Positions 29,101 through 44,100 of a DNA stretch of 64,000 nt are shown here, piece by piece; the first letter of the stretch is position 1, and every line of letters starts with the position of its first letter. The notes below the pieces were generated by a model that saw only the letters and a program-made list of their open reading frames with translations, was not told where the DNA came from and did no database searches. The position numbers were made by a program, and so were the translations under genes. Source of the stretch: Platerodrilus igneus (taxonomy: Eukaryota; Arthropoda; Insecta; Coleoptera; Lycidae); NCBI GenBank assembly GCA_036346225.1, contig JARFIW010000115.1:2134501-2198500 (forward strand), in the 5' to 3' direction.

Positions 29101-32100
29101 GATTGAGAGCAATACTGATAGAAGTGGCAATGATGGTAGAGATAGCGATGTCGATGACGAGGCCGACGGCGACGGTGACGGCGATTGAGAACAAAACTGA
29201 TAGAAGTGGCAATAATGGTGGAGATGGCGATGACGATGACGAGGCCGACGGCGACGGTAACTGCGATTGAGAGCAATACTGATAGAAATGGCAATAATGG
29301 TAGAGATGGTGATGACGATGCCGAAGACCGACGGCGACGGTGACTGCGATTGAGAGCAATACTGATAGAAGTGGCAATGATGGTAGAGATGGCGATGACG
29401 ATGACGAGGCCGACGGCGACGGTGACGGTGACGGCGATTGAGAGCAATACTGATAGAAGTGTCAATAATGGTAGAGATGGTGATGACGATGACGAGGCCG
29501 ACGGCGACGGTGACGGCGATTGAGAGCAATACTGATAGAAGTGGCAATAATGGTAGAGATGGTGATGACGATGCCAAAGACCGACGGCGACGGTGACTGC
29601 AATTGAGAGCAATACTGATAGAAGTGGCAATCATGGTAGAGATGGCGATGACGATGACAAGGCCGACGGCGACGGTGACGGCGATTGAGAAGTGGCAATA
29701 ATGGTAGAGATGGTGATGACGATGCCAAAGACCGACGGCGACAGTAACTGCGATTGAGAGCAATACTGATAGAAGTGGCAATGATGGTAGAGATGGCGAT
29801 GACGATGACGAGGCCGACGGCGACGGTGACGGCGATTGAGAGCAATACTGATAGAAGTGGCAATAATGGTAGAGATGGTGATGACGATGACGAGGCCGAC
29901 GGCGACGGTGACGGCGATTGAGAGCAATACTGATAGAAGTGGCAATAATGGTAGAGATGGTGATGACGATGCCAAAGACCGACGGCGACGGTGACTGCGA
30001 TTGAGAGCAATACTGATAGAAGTGGCAATCATGGTAGAGATGGCGATGACGATGCCAAGGCCGACGGCGACGGTGACGGCGATTGAGAAGTGGCAATAAT
30101 GGTAGAGATGGTGATGACGATGCCGAAGGCCGACAGCGACGATGACTGCGATTGAGAGCAATACTGATAGAAGTGGCAATCATGGTAGAGATGGCGATGA
30201 CGATGCCAAGGCCGACGGCGACGGTGACGGCGATTGAGAGCAATACTGATAGAAGTGGCAGTAATGGTAGAGATGGTGGTGACGATGCCGAAGACCGACG
30301 GCGACAGTAACTGCGATTGAGAGCAATACTGATAGAAGTGGCAATAATGGTTGAGATGGTGATGACGATGCCAAAGACCGACGGCGACGGTGACTGCGAA
30401 TGAGAGCAATACTGATAGAAGTGGCAATCATGGTAGAGATGGCGATGACGATGCCAAGGCCGACGGCGACGGTGACGGCGATTGAGAAGTGGCAATAATG
30501 GTAGAGATGGTGATGACGATGCCAAGGCCGACGGCGACGGTGACGGCGATTGAGAGCAATACTGATAGAAGTGGCAATGATGGTAGAGATAGCGATGTCG
30601 ATGACGAGGCCGACGGCGACGGTGACGGCGATTGAGAACAAAACTGATAGAAGTGGCAATAATGGTGGAGATGGCGATGACGATGACGAGGCCGACGGCG
30701 ACGGTAACTGCGATTGAGAGCAATACTGATAGAAATGGCAATAATGGTAGAGATGGTGATGACGATGCCGAAGACCGACGGCGACGGTGACTGCGATTGA
30801 GAGCAATACTGATAGAAGTGGCAATGATGGTAGAGATGGCGATGACGATGACGAGGCCGACGGCGACGGTGACGGTGACGGCGATTGAGAGCAATACTGA
30901 TAGAAGTGGCAATAATGGTAGAGATGGTGATGACGATGACGAGGCCGACGGCGACGGTGACGGCGATTGAGAGCAATACTGATAGAAGTGGCAATAATGG
31001 TAGAGATGGTGATGACGATGCCAAAGACCGACGGCGACGGTGACTGCGATTGAGAGCAATACTGATAGAAGTGGCAATCATGGTAGAGATGGCGATGACG
31101 ATGCCAAGGCCGACGGCGACGGTGACGGCGATTGAGAAGTGGCAATAATGGTAGAGATGGTGATGACGATGCCAAAGACCGACGGCGACAGTAACTGCGA
31201 TTGAGAGCAATACTGATAGAAGTGGCAATGATGGTAGAGATGGCGATGACGATGACGAGGCCGACGGCGACGGTGACGGCGATTGAGAGCAATACTGATA
31301 GAAGTGGCAATAATGGTAGAGATGGTGATGACGATGACGAGGCCGACGGCGACGGTGACGGCGATTGAGAGCAATACTGATAGAAGTGGCAATAATGGTA
31401 GAGATGGTGATGACGATGCCAAAGACCGACGGCTACGGTTACTGCTTTTGAGAGCAATACTGATAGAAGTGGCAATCATGGTAGAGATGGCGATGACGAT
31501 GCCAAGGCCGACGGCGACGGTGACGGCGATTGAGAAGTGGCAATAATGGTAGAGATGGTGATGACGATGCCAAGGCCGACGGCGACGGTGACGGCGATTG
31601 AGAGCAATACTGATAGAAGTGGCAATGATGGTAGAGATAGCGATGTCGATGACGAGGCCGACGGCGACGGTGAAGGCGATTGAGAACAAAACTGATAGAA
31701 GTGGCAATAATGGTGGAGATGGCGATGACGATGACGAGGCCGACGGCGACGGTAACTGCGATTGAGAGCAATACTGATAGAAATGGCAATAATGGTAGAG
31801 ATGGTGATGACGATGCCGAAGGCCGACAGCGACGGTGACTGCGATTGAGAGCAATACTGATAGAAGTGGCAATCATGGTAGAGATGGCGATGACGATGCC
31901 AAGGCCGACGGCGACGGTGACGGCGATTGAGAGCAATACTGATAGAAGTGGCAGTAATGGTAGAGATGGTGATGACGATGCCGAAGGCCGACAGCGACGG
32001 TGACTGCGATTGAGAGCAATACTGATAGAAGTGGCAATCATGGTAGAGATGGCGATGACGATGCCAAGGCCGACGGCGACGGTGACGGCGATTGAGAGCA

Positions 32101-35100
32101 ATACTGATAGAAGTGGCAGTAATGGTAAAGATGGTGGTGACGATGCCGAAGACCGACGGCGACAGTAACTGCGATTGAGAGCAATACTGATAGAAGTGGC
32201 AATGATGGTAGAGATGGCGATGACGATGACGAGGCCGACGGCGACGGTGACGGCGATTGAGAGCAATACTGATAGAAGTGGCAATAATGGTAGAGATGGT
32301 GATGACGATGACGAGGCCGACGGCGACGGTGACGGCGATTGAGAGCAATACTGATAGAAGTGGCAATAATGGTAGAGATGGTGATGACGATGCCAAAGAC
32401 CGACGGCGACGGTGACTGCGATTGAGAGCAATACTGATAGAAGTGGCAATCATGGTAGAGATGGCGATGACGATGCCGAAGGCCGACGGCGACGGCGACG
32501 GCGATTGAGAGCAATACTGATAGAAGTGGCAATCATGGTAGAGATGGCGATGACGATGCCAAGGCCGACGGCGACGGCGACGGCGATTGAGAGCAATACT
32601 GATAGAAGTGGCAATCATGGTAGAGATGGCGATGACGATGCCAAGGCCGACGGCGACGGTGACGGCGATTGAGAGCAATACTGATAGAAGTGGCAGTAAT
32701 GGTAGAGATGGTGGTGACGATGCCGAAGACCGACGGCGACAGTAACTGCGATTGAGAGCAATACTGATAGAAGTGGCAATAATGGTTGAGATGGTGATGA
32801 CGATGCCAAAGACCGACGGTGACGGCGATTGAGAACAATACCGATAGAAGTGGCAATGATGGTAGAGATGGCGATGACGATGCCAAGGCCGACGGCGACG
32901 GTGACGGCGATTGAGAAGTGGCAATAATGGTGGAGATGGCGATGACGATGCCAAGGACCGACGGCGACGGTGATGGCGATTGAGAGCAAATTTGATAGAA
33001 GTGCCAATGATGGTGGGGAAGGCGATGACGATCCCGAGGCCGACGGCAACGGTGACGGCGATTGAGAGCAATACTGATAGAAGTGGCAATAATGGTGGAG
33101 ATGGCGATGACGATGACGAGGCCGACGGCGACGGTAACTGCGATTGAGAGCAATACTGATAGAAATGGCAATAATGGTAGAGATGGTGATGACGATGCCG
33201 AAGACCGACGGCGACGGTGACTGCGATTGAGAGCAATACTGATAGAAGTGGCAATGATGGTAGAGATGGCGATGACGATGACGAGGCCGACGGCGACGGT
33301 GACGGTGACGGCGATTGAGAGCAATACTGATAGAAGTGGCAATAATGGTAGAGATGGTGATGACGATGACGAGGCCGACGGCGACGGTGACGGCGATTGA
33401 GAGCAATACTGATAGAAGTGGCAATAATGGTAGAGATGGTGATGACGATGCCAAAGACCGACGGCGACGGTGACTGCGATTGAGAGCAATACTGATAGAA
33501 GTGGCAATCATGGTAGAGATGGCGATGACGATGCCAAGGCCGACGGCGACGGTGACGGCGATTGAGAAGTGGCAATAATGGTAGAGATGGTGATGACGAT
33601 GCCAAAGACCGACGGCGACAGTAACTGCGATTGAGAGCAATACTGATAGAAGTGGCAATGATGGTAGAGATGGCAATGACGATGACGAGGCCGACGGCGA
33701 CGGTAACAGCGATTGAGAGCAATACTGATAGAAGTGGCAATAATGGTAGAGATGGTGATGACGATGACGAGGCCGACGGCGACGGTGACGGCGATTGAGA
33801 GCAATACTGATAGAAGTGGCAATAATGGTAGAGATGGTGATGACGATGCCGAAGACCGACGGCGACGGTGACTGCGATTGAGAGCAATACTGATAGAAGT
33901 TGCAATCATGGTAGAGATGGCGATGACGATGCCAAGGCCGACGGCGACGGTGACGGCGATTGAAAGCAATACTGATAGAAGTGGCAATAATGGTAGAGAT
34001 GGTGATGACGATGCCGAAGACCGACGGCGACGGTGACTGCGATTGAGAGCAATACTGATAGAAGTGGCAATGATGGTAGAGATGGCGATGACGATGCCAA
34101 GGCCGACGGCGACGGTGACGGCGATTGAGAGCAATACTGATAGAAGTGGCAGTAATGGTAAAGATGGTGGTGACGATGCCGAAGACCGACGGCGACAGTA
34201 ACTGCGATTGAGAGCAATACTGATAGAAGTGGCAATAATGGTAGAGATGGTGATGACGATGCCAAAGACCGACGGCGACGGTGACTGCGATTGAGAGCAA
34301 TACTGGTAGAAGTGGCAATCATGGTAGAGATGGCGATGACGATGCCAAGGCCGACGGCGACGGTGACGGCGATTGAGAGCAATACTGATAGAAGTGGCAG
34401 TAATGGTAGAGATGGTGATGACGATGCCGAAGGCCGACAGCGACGGTGACTGCGATTGAGAGCAATACTGATAGAAGTGGCAATCATGGTAGAGATGGCG
34501 ATGACGATGCCAAGGCCGACGGCGACGGTGACGGCGATTGAGAGCAATACTGATAGAAGTGGCAGTAATGGTAAAGATGGTGCTGACGATGCCGAAGACC
34601 GACGGCGACAGTAACTGCGATTGAGAGCAATACTGATAGAAGTGGCAATGATGGTAGAGATGGCGATGACGATGCCAAGGCCGACGGCGACGGTGACGGC
34701 GATTGAGAGCAATACTGATAGAAGTGGCAGTAATGGTAGAGATGGTGGTGACGATGCCGAAGACCGACGGCGACAGTAACTGCGATTGAGAGCAATACTG
34801 ATAGAAGTGGCAATAATGGTAGAGATGGTGATGACGATGCCAAAGACCGACGGCGACGGTGACTGCGATTGAGAGCAATACTGGTAGAAGTGGCAATCAT
34901 GGTAGAGATGGCGATGACGATGCCAAGGCCGACGGCGACGGTGACGGCGATTGAGAAGTGGCAATAATGGTAGAGATGGTGATGACGATGCCAAGGCCGA
35001 CGGCGACGGTGACGGCGATTGAGAGCAATACTGATAGAAGTGGCAATGATGGTAGAGATAGCGATGTCGATGACGAGGCCGACGGCGACGGTGACGGCGA

Positions 35101-38100
35101 TTGAGAGCAATACTGATAGAAGTGGCAGTAATGGTAGAGATGGTGGTGACGATGCCGAAGACCGACGGCGACAGTAACTGCGATTGAGAGCAATACTGAT
35201 AGAAGTGGCAATCATGGTAGAGATGGCGAAGACGATTCCAAGGCCGACGGCGACGGTGACGGCGATTGAGAGCAATACTGATAGAAGTGGCAGTAATGGT
35301 AGAGAGGGTGGTGACGCTGCCGAAGACCGACGGCGACAGTAACTGCGATTGAGAGCAATACTGATAGCAGTGGCAATAATGGTTGAGATGGTGATGACGA
35401 TGCCAAAGACCGACGGCGACGGTGACTGCGATTGAGAGCAATACTGATAGAAGTGGCAATCTTGGTAGAGATGGCGATGACGATGCCAAAGCCGACGGCG
35501 ACGGTGACGCCGATTGAGAAGTGGCAATAATGGTAGAGATGGTGATGACGATGCCAAGGCCGACGGCGACGGTGACGGCGATTGAGAGCAATACTGATAG
35601 AAGTGGCAATGATGGTAGAGATAGCGATGTCGATGACGAGGCCGACGGCGACGGTGACGGCGATTGAGAACAAAACTGATAGAAGTGGCAATAATGGTGG
35701 AGATGGCGATGACGATGACGAGGCCGACGGCGACGGTGACGGCGATTGAGAGCAATACTGATAGAAGTGACAATTATGGTGGAGATGGCGATGACGATGC
35801 CGAGGACCGACGGCGACGGTGATGGCGATTGAGAGCAAATCTGATAGAAGTGCCAATGATGGTGGGGGATGGCGATGAAGATTCCGAGGCCGACGGCAAC
35901 GGTGACGGCGATTGAGAGCAATACTGATAGAAGTGACAATAATGGTAGAGATGGCGATGACGATGCCAAGGCCGACGGCGACGGTGACGGCGATTGAGAG
36001 CAATACTGATAGAAGTGGCAATAATGGTAGAGATGGTGATGACGATGCCAAAGACCGACGGCGACGGTGACTGCGATTGAGAGCAATACTGGTAGAAGTG
36101 GCAATCATGGTAGAGATGGCGATGACGATGCCAAGGCCGACGGCGACGGTGACGGCGATTGAGAAGTGGCAATAATGGTAGAGATGGTGATGACGATGCC
36201 AAAGACCGACGGCGACAGTAACTGCGATTGAGAGCAATACTGATAGAAGTGGCAATGATGGTAGAGATGGCGATGACGATGACGAGGCCGACGGCGACGG
36301 TGACGGCGATTGAGAGCAATACTGATAGAAGTGGCAATAATGGTAGAGATGGTGATGACGATGACGAGGCCGACGGCGACGGTGACGGCGATTGAGAGCA
36401 ATACTGATAGAAGTGGCAATAATGGTAGAGATGGTGATGACGATGCCAAAGACCGACGGCGACGGTGACTGCGATTGAGAGCAATACTGATAGAAGTGGC
36501 AATCATGGTAGAGATGGCGATGACGATGCCAAGGCCGACGGCGACGGTGACGGCGATTGAGAAGTGGCAATAATGGTAGAGATGGTGATGACGATGCCAA
36601 GGCCGACGGCGACGGTGACGGCGATTGAGAGCAATACTGATAGAAGTGGCAATGATGGTAGAGATAGCGATGTCGATGACGAGGCCGACGGCGACGGTGA
36701 CGGCGATTGAGAACAAAACTGATAGAAGTGGCAATAATGGTGGAGATGGCGATGACGATGACGAGGCCGACGGCGACGGTAACTGCGATTGAGAGCAATA
36801 CTGATAGAAATGGCAATAATGGTAGAGATGGTGATGACGATGCCGAAGGCCGACAGCGACGGTGACTGCGATTGAGAGCAATACTGATAGAAGTGGCAGT
36901 AATGGTAGAGATGGTGATGACGATGCCGAAGGCCGACAGCGACGGTGACTGCGATTGAGAGCAATACTGATAGAAGTGGCAATCATGGTAGAGATGGCGA
37001 TGACGATGCCAAGGCCGACGGCGACGGTGACGGCGATTGAGAGCAATACTGATAGAAGTGGCAGTAATGGTAAAGATGGTGGTGACGATGCCGAAGACCG
37101 ACGGCGACAGTAACTGCGATTGAGAGCAATACTGATAGAAGTGGCAATGATGGTAGAGATGGCGATGACGATGCCAAGGCCGACGGCGACGGTGACGGCG
37201 ATTGAGAGCAATACTGATAGAAGTGGCAGTAATGGTAGAGATGGTGGTGACGATGCCGAAGACCGACGGCGACAGTAACTGCGATTGAGAGCAATACTGA
37301 TAGAAGTGGCAATCATGGTAGAGATGGCGATGACGATGCCAAAGACCGACGGCGACGGTGACTGCGATTGAGAGCAATACTGATAGAAGTGGCAATCCTG
37401 GTAGAGATGGCGATGACGATGCCAAGGCCGACGGCGACGGTGACGCCGATTGAGAAGTGGCAATAATGGTAGAGATGGTGATGACGATGCCAAGGCCGAC
37501 GGCGACGGTGACGGCGATTGAGAGCAATACTGATAGAAGTGGCAATGATGGTAGAGATAGCGATGTCGATGACGAGGCCGACGGCGACGGTGACGGCGAT
37601 TGAGAACAAAACTGATAGAAGTGGCAATAATGGTGGAGATGGTGATGATGATGCCGAAGACCGACGGCGACGGTAACTGCGATTGAGAGCAATACTGATA
37701 GAAGTGGCAATGACGGTAGAGATAGCGATGACGATGACGAGGCCGACGGCGACGGTGACGGCGATTGAGAAAAAAAGTGATAGAAGTGGCAATAATGGTG
37801 GAGATGGCGATGACGATGACGAGGCCGACGACGACGGTGGCGGCAATTGAGAACAATACCGATAGAAGTGGCAATGATGGTAGAGATGGCGATGACGATT
37901 ACGATGCCGAGGCCGATGGGACGGCGACGGCAATTGAGAACAATACCGATAGAAGTGGCAATGATGGAGGAGACGGCGATGACGATGCCGAGACCGACGG
38001 CGACGGTGACGGCGATTAAGAACGAACTGATAGAAGTGGCAACGATGGTGGAGACGGTGACGGTGACTGCGATTGAGAGCAATACCGATAGAAGTTGCAA

Positions 38101-41100
38101 TGATGGTGGGGAGATGGCAATAACGAAAATGATAAGAATTACAATAGCCAAAGGCGAGAGCTCTATTGACTGCGCCGGTAATGGGATGAATATGGCAATT
38201 GCGATGACAAAGCGACGACGATTATAATTGCGAGAACGATTGCGGTATTTTGGCGATGACGATGGTAACGGTGACGATGAAGGCGACGATAGCGATCATG
38301 ATTACCATGACGATTACAGCGCTGACAATAACGATGGTGGTAGAAACGAAACGATTGCGATTACAGTGAGATTTACGGTGACAATTACGAAAACGATGGC
38401 GATAGCGACCCATTGCAGTAGCGGCAGCGAAAGAGATTGCGGCCTCGATGGGAAGCAGGCGACTATAAATTAGGCGATATCGTTGATAATGATGACAAAG
38501 ACGATCGGGAGAAACGTGATGATGGTAATGGTGTTGGTGACGAACAATGGCGTAGGCGATGGCGCTTGTGATGATGGTATCGGTATTCGTGTTGGCGAAA
38601 CGGTGTCTATATCGACAAGGATAGCGATTGTACTTATAATAACAATTATGGCAATGGCATGTTACCTTTTACGCGGCATAATTGCACGCCATTTTGTAAG
38701 TCTTTAGGTAAAATCAAATTACGCACGTGGCGGGTATCTCGGAACTTAACTTCAGGATCCAGCGGTGGTTAAGTTGGGTTAATTACGCCTTGTTGATCAC
38801 CAAATTGCCATCCGTCCTAAACCTCTACTGCACTCGTAGGGGGTCGAAAGGAGATAAGGTACCACGTACGATAAGGCAAGGTACAGAAACTTACATACCT
38901 GTTTCTAAACCTGGTCCAGTTCTCATGGCTTAATCCCCGCTTTCGACACTCGCGCACCTCCGCATTCCCTTGGCGCAGACGCGACTGTTAGCGAAGTTTA
39001 TTGCGACGGTAAATGCAGGTGCGATGGGGATAACAAATGCGGTGGCAATCGTGACGACGATGGCGATGACACGGGCTATGGAAATGTCAATGACAGAAAC
39101 ATCGACCGGCAAGGCAACGGCAATCGCGCTATCGAAGATAGTAATCGCGATTACAATAATAATTACGGAGATGGCAATGGCGACGTCGATGGTAATTACG
39201 ATTGCAATAACGATAGCGATAGCAATGACGACGGCGATGGTAATTTTTGTGAAAAAGGCGGTGACCATTAGAGCGATGGTGATGACGATAGTGACTGTGG
39301 CGACAGAGAGAGAAATTGTGGTGGCGATGGGAAAGACAAAACGACGGTGATGGAGATGGCATTGTGGTGTAGATAGCGATAAACATGGTCATGACGATAA
39401 TGATGACAGTGGCAGGCGATGGCGTAGGCGAATACCTATACACTTGCGATGGTGGTGGCGATGACGATGACGATTGCAAAGTCGATGGCAGAGGTGAATG
39501 TAGATGGAATTGCAATAACGAATGTAGCGTTCAAGGCTACTACCTTGTGATAATTTATAAGCTGTAGTGGTGTTGAGGCTACAGATGTTCAAGGCCTGCT
39601 GATGCAAAAGTGCTCCACCGATATTCAGAGTAACGGCTTTCAAAACTACAACCCCGCGATAATTTATAGGCTGCGGTGGTATTAAGGCTACAGAGACTCA
39701 AAGTCGCCATGTGCTGAGGCAGTATCGCTCCACCGACATGCAAAGCAACAGCCTACAAGCCAAGAACCTTATGCTACAGACGTTCAATGTCGATAATTGC
39801 CAAGGCAAAATCGCTCAACCGACATTCAAAGTAACGGCTTTCAAGACTATAACCATGTTATAATTTACAAGCTTCGATGGTATTGATGCTGCAGCGACCC
39901 AATGCCGCCAACTGCTGAGGCAACATCGCTCCGCCGACATTCAGAGTAACGGCTTTCAAGGCTACAACCTTGTGATAATTTATACGATGCGATGGTATTG
40001 AGGCTACAGAGACTATGTCGCTAATTGCCAAGTGAACATCGCTCCACTGACGTTCTGAGTAAAGCTTTTAAGGCTACTGCTTTGTGATAATTTATAAGCT
40101 GTAGTGGTATTGAGGCTGCAGAGGTTCAATGCCTCCAATTGCTAAGGCACATCGCTCCACCGATATTCAGAGTAACGGCTTTCAAGACTACAACATTGTG
40201 AAAATATATAGGCTGTGGTGGTATTAAGGCTACAGAACCTCAATGTCGCCAATTGTTGAGGCAGCATCGCTCCACCAAAATTCAGAGTAACGGCTTTAAA
40301 GTCTGCAACTTCGCGATAATTTAAAGGCTGCGTTGGTATTGAGGCTACAAAGCCTCAATGTTGCCAACTGCCGAGGCAACATCACTCCACCGAAATTCAA
40401 AGTAACGGCTATCAAGACTACAACAAGGTGACAATTGATAGGCTGCGGTGGTCTTGAGGCTACAGACCCTCAATGTTGCCAACTGCTGAGGCAACATTGT
40501 TCCGACGACATCCAGAGTAACGGTTTTCAAGGCGACAACCTTTGATAATTTAAAATCTGCGGTGGTATTAATGCTGCAGACCCCCAATGTTGCCAACCGT
40601 TAAGGTAACATTGCTTTACCGGTGTAACAGCTTTTAAGGCTGCAGCCTTGTGCTAATTTATTGGCTGCGGTGGTATTAATGCTACAGAACCTCAATGTCG
40701 CCAATTGCTAGGGCTGCACTCGGTTCAGAGTAACGGCTCTCAAAGTTACAACCTTGTGATAGTTTAAAGGCTGCAATGGTATTGAAGTTGCAAAGCTTCA
40801 ATGTTGCCAATTGCTAAGGCAACAACGCAGGACAGACATTTAGAGTGACAGTTTTTAAGGCTAACCATGTGATAATTTCTAGGCTGCGGTAATATTGAGG
40901 CTGCAGAGATTTAATGTTGCCAATTGCTGCGACAACGTAGCTCAATGTTGACAACCGCTGAGGCAACATGCAGAATAACGGATTTCAAGGCTACAACCTT
41001 GTGATAATTTATGGGTTGTGGTGGTGTTAAGGCTACAGAGCCTCAATGTTGCCAACTGCTTAAGCAACATCGCTACACTATCATTCAGAGTAACGGTTTT

Positions 41101-44100
41101 TAATGCTACAACCTTACGATAATTTATAGGCTGCCTTGGCATTGAGGTTGCAGAGCCTCAATGCTGCCAACTGCTGAAACAGCATCGCTCCACCGACATA
41201 CAGAGTAACAGCTTTTAAAGTAATAAATTTGTGCAATTTCTAAGCAGCGGCTGTATTGAGACTACAAAGCCTCAATATCGTCAATTGCTAAGACTACATC
41301 GTTCTACCAACATCCGAAGTAACGGATTTCAAGGCTACAACCTTGTGATAATTTATAGGCTGCGGTGTTGATAAGGCTACAGGGCCTCAATGTCACCAAT
41401 TTCTAATGCACACCGCTATTTAGAGTAACGGCCTTCAAGGCTACAACCTTGTGATAATTTATAGGCTGCGGTGGTATTGAGGCTGCAGGACCACAATGTT
41501 GCCAACGGCTTCCAAAGTTACAACCTTGTGGTAATTTATAAGCTGCGCCAATTGCTGAGGCAACATCGCTCCACGCACATTCAGAATAACAGTTTCCAAG
41601 GCTACAATATTTTGATATTATATAAGCTGCGGTGGTATTGAGGCTGCAGAGCCTCAATGCCGCCATTTGCTGAGCAACAATGTTCCACCGACTGTCATAG
41701 TAACGGCTTTTAAGGCTACAACCTTGTGATAATTTATAGGCTGCGGTGTTATTGAGGCTACAGATGCTAAATGTCGACAGGTGTTGAAGCAACATCGCTA
41801 CTTATGATAATATAAAGGCTACGGTGGTATTAAGGCTACAGAATCTCAATGTCGCTAATTGCTAAGGCAACATCGCTATTTAGCGTACCCGTTTTCGAGG
41901 CTACAACCTTGTGATAATTTATAGGCTGTGATTGTATTGAAGTAGCAAAGCTTCAATGATGTCAATTGCTTTTAAGGATAACCTTGTGTGAATTTCTAGT
42001 TTGCAGTGGTATTGCGGCTGCAGAGCCTCAATGCTGCCAGTTGCTGAGGCAACATCGCTTGGCCGATATTCAAGTTAACGACTTCAAAACTACAACCTTG
42101 TGATAATTTATAGGTTGCGGAGGTAGTAAGTCTACAGAGTCTCAATGTTGACAACTACTGAGGCAACATTGTTTCAACAACATGCAGAGTAACGGCTTTT
42201 AAGGCAACAACCTTGTGATAATTTATAGGCTGCGGTGGTATTAAGGCTGTAGAGCCTCAATGTCGTAAATTGCTGAGGCAATATCGCTCTTTGTGATAAT
42301 TTATAGGCTGCGGTGGTATTAAGGCTGCAGAACCTCAATGTCGCCAATTGCTAGGGTAGTACCGCTATTCATAGTAACGGCTATCAAGTTACAACTTTGT
42401 GATAATTTATAGGCTGCGATGGTATTAAAGTTGCCGAGCCTCAATGTTGCCAATTGCTAAGGCTACATCGCTCGACCTACATTCAGAGTAACGGCTTTTA
42501 TGGCTAACCTTGAGTTACATTCTAGGATGCGGTGGTGTTGAGGCTGCAGAGCCCAAATGCTGCCAATTGCCGACGCAACATCGCTCAGTCGATATTCAGG
42601 GTAACGACTTTCAAGGCTACAACTTTGTGATAATTTATAGGCTGCGTTGGTAGAGAGTCTACAGAGCGTCCATGTTGACAACTGCTGAGCCAACATTGTT
42701 CCAACGACATGCAGAGTAACGGCTTTCAAGGCAACAATCTTGTGTTAATTTATAGGCTGCGTTGGTATTGAGGTTACAGAGGCTCAATGTCGCAAACTGT
42801 TTAGTCAACATTGCTCCACCGACATTCAGAGTAACAGCTTTAAAGGCTACAATCGTGTGATAATTTAAAGGCTGCGGTTGTGCTGAGGCTACAAAGACCA
42901 ATTGCTGAGACAATATCGCTCCTTGTAATAATACATAGGCTGCGGTGGTATTAAGATCGCAGAACCTCAATATCGCCAATTTCTAGGGTAGCAACGAGAT
43001 TCAGAGTAACGGCTTTCAAGGCTACAACCTTGTGGTAGTTTCGAGGCTGCGATGGCATTGAGGCTGCAGAGCCCCATGCCGCCAGTTACTGAGGCAACAT
43101 CGCTCCACCGACAATCAGAGTAACTGCTTCTAAGGTTAACCTTGTAATAATTTCTAAGCTGCCCCGATATTAAGGCTACAAAACCTCAATGTCACCAACT
43201 GCTAACGCAACATCGCTATTCAGAGTAACCTCTTTCAAGGCTACAACCTTGTGTTAGTTTCTAGGCTGCGGTGGCATTGAGGCTGCAGAGTCTTGATGTT
43301 GCCAACTGCTGAGGCAACATCGCTCCACCAACATTCAGGGTAACGGTTTCAAGCCAGACACCCGGTTCAAACCCACCATCTTTCCATCGGAGTCGCAGAG
43401 AGCCATAAGAATTATTGTGATATTTTTCGACCTAACCTAACCTAGCACAACCTACTTAACATAAGATAATCTAGCAAACGTAATCTCATGATAGAGCCTA
43501 GTATTTGTACAGACTAATAATTTGACTATTTTTGACCATGCTTCTAGTTGACAAGCCACATTCGTACAGTTCTTATTCGCGCATGCGCCTTTATAATTTG
43601 ATCAACAAACCTTAGTTGAACGCTCTAGTGCCTCAGAGTGTTGTAGATTCTCCGCCATCATCAAACGTTGTTGGAAAAATGTTGCCAAAAGTATCAGCGG
43701 TGTAAACGCCAACGAAACCAACCCAAGCTTCCACTGGTAATACAAGGATAAACCAACAGCAAGGACAAGGGTTGATATCGATTGAAAGATTGTTCCAATT
43801 CGTTGCCCAGTTGCCTACAAATAGCTTTTACATAAAATTTATAAGACAGAACGTGTCGTACCCCTTGCACACTTGTAACCTCCCCTGATAACCTAGCACA
43901 AAGTGTACCAACCCCATGGTCCTTGTTATCAAACCAAGCTATTTCTTGTCTTAGCATAGCCTCGAACATGTGCGCGCGCAGCCGCTTGGTTAATTTTTCG
44001 CCAGCAAATCCAAACAAATAGAACTAAAAACAGAATTTAGAAGGTTGTTATACATTTTTGAGGTTACCTGGAAAAAGTTTGATATCCCTATCACAATTCC

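Noticed and set aside
25836..38151. Very long minus-strand ORFs (449-979 codons) that look like large low-complexity proteins
   Set aside because: They tile the tandem array in overlapping frames, encode the same three repeat peptides in rotation, start at TTG inside the unit, and lie within an intron of the ABCB gene on the same strand. Absence of stops in the unit explains them.
25657..38151. CRISPR-like regular repeats
   Set aside because: There are no unique spacers: the whole unit is repeated head to tail, and the context is a eukaryotic gene with spliceosomal introns.
43360..43400. Possible tRNA/SINE B-box (GGTTCAAACCC) near 43363
   Set aside because: There is no matching A-box at the right distance, no cloverleaf arms and no poly(A) or target duplication. 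It is a single chance motif.
43425..43450. CCTAACCTAACCTA as insect telomere (TTAGG) repeats
   Set aside because: There are only about two and a half copies, in an intron. It is too short to argue for an interstitial telomere.
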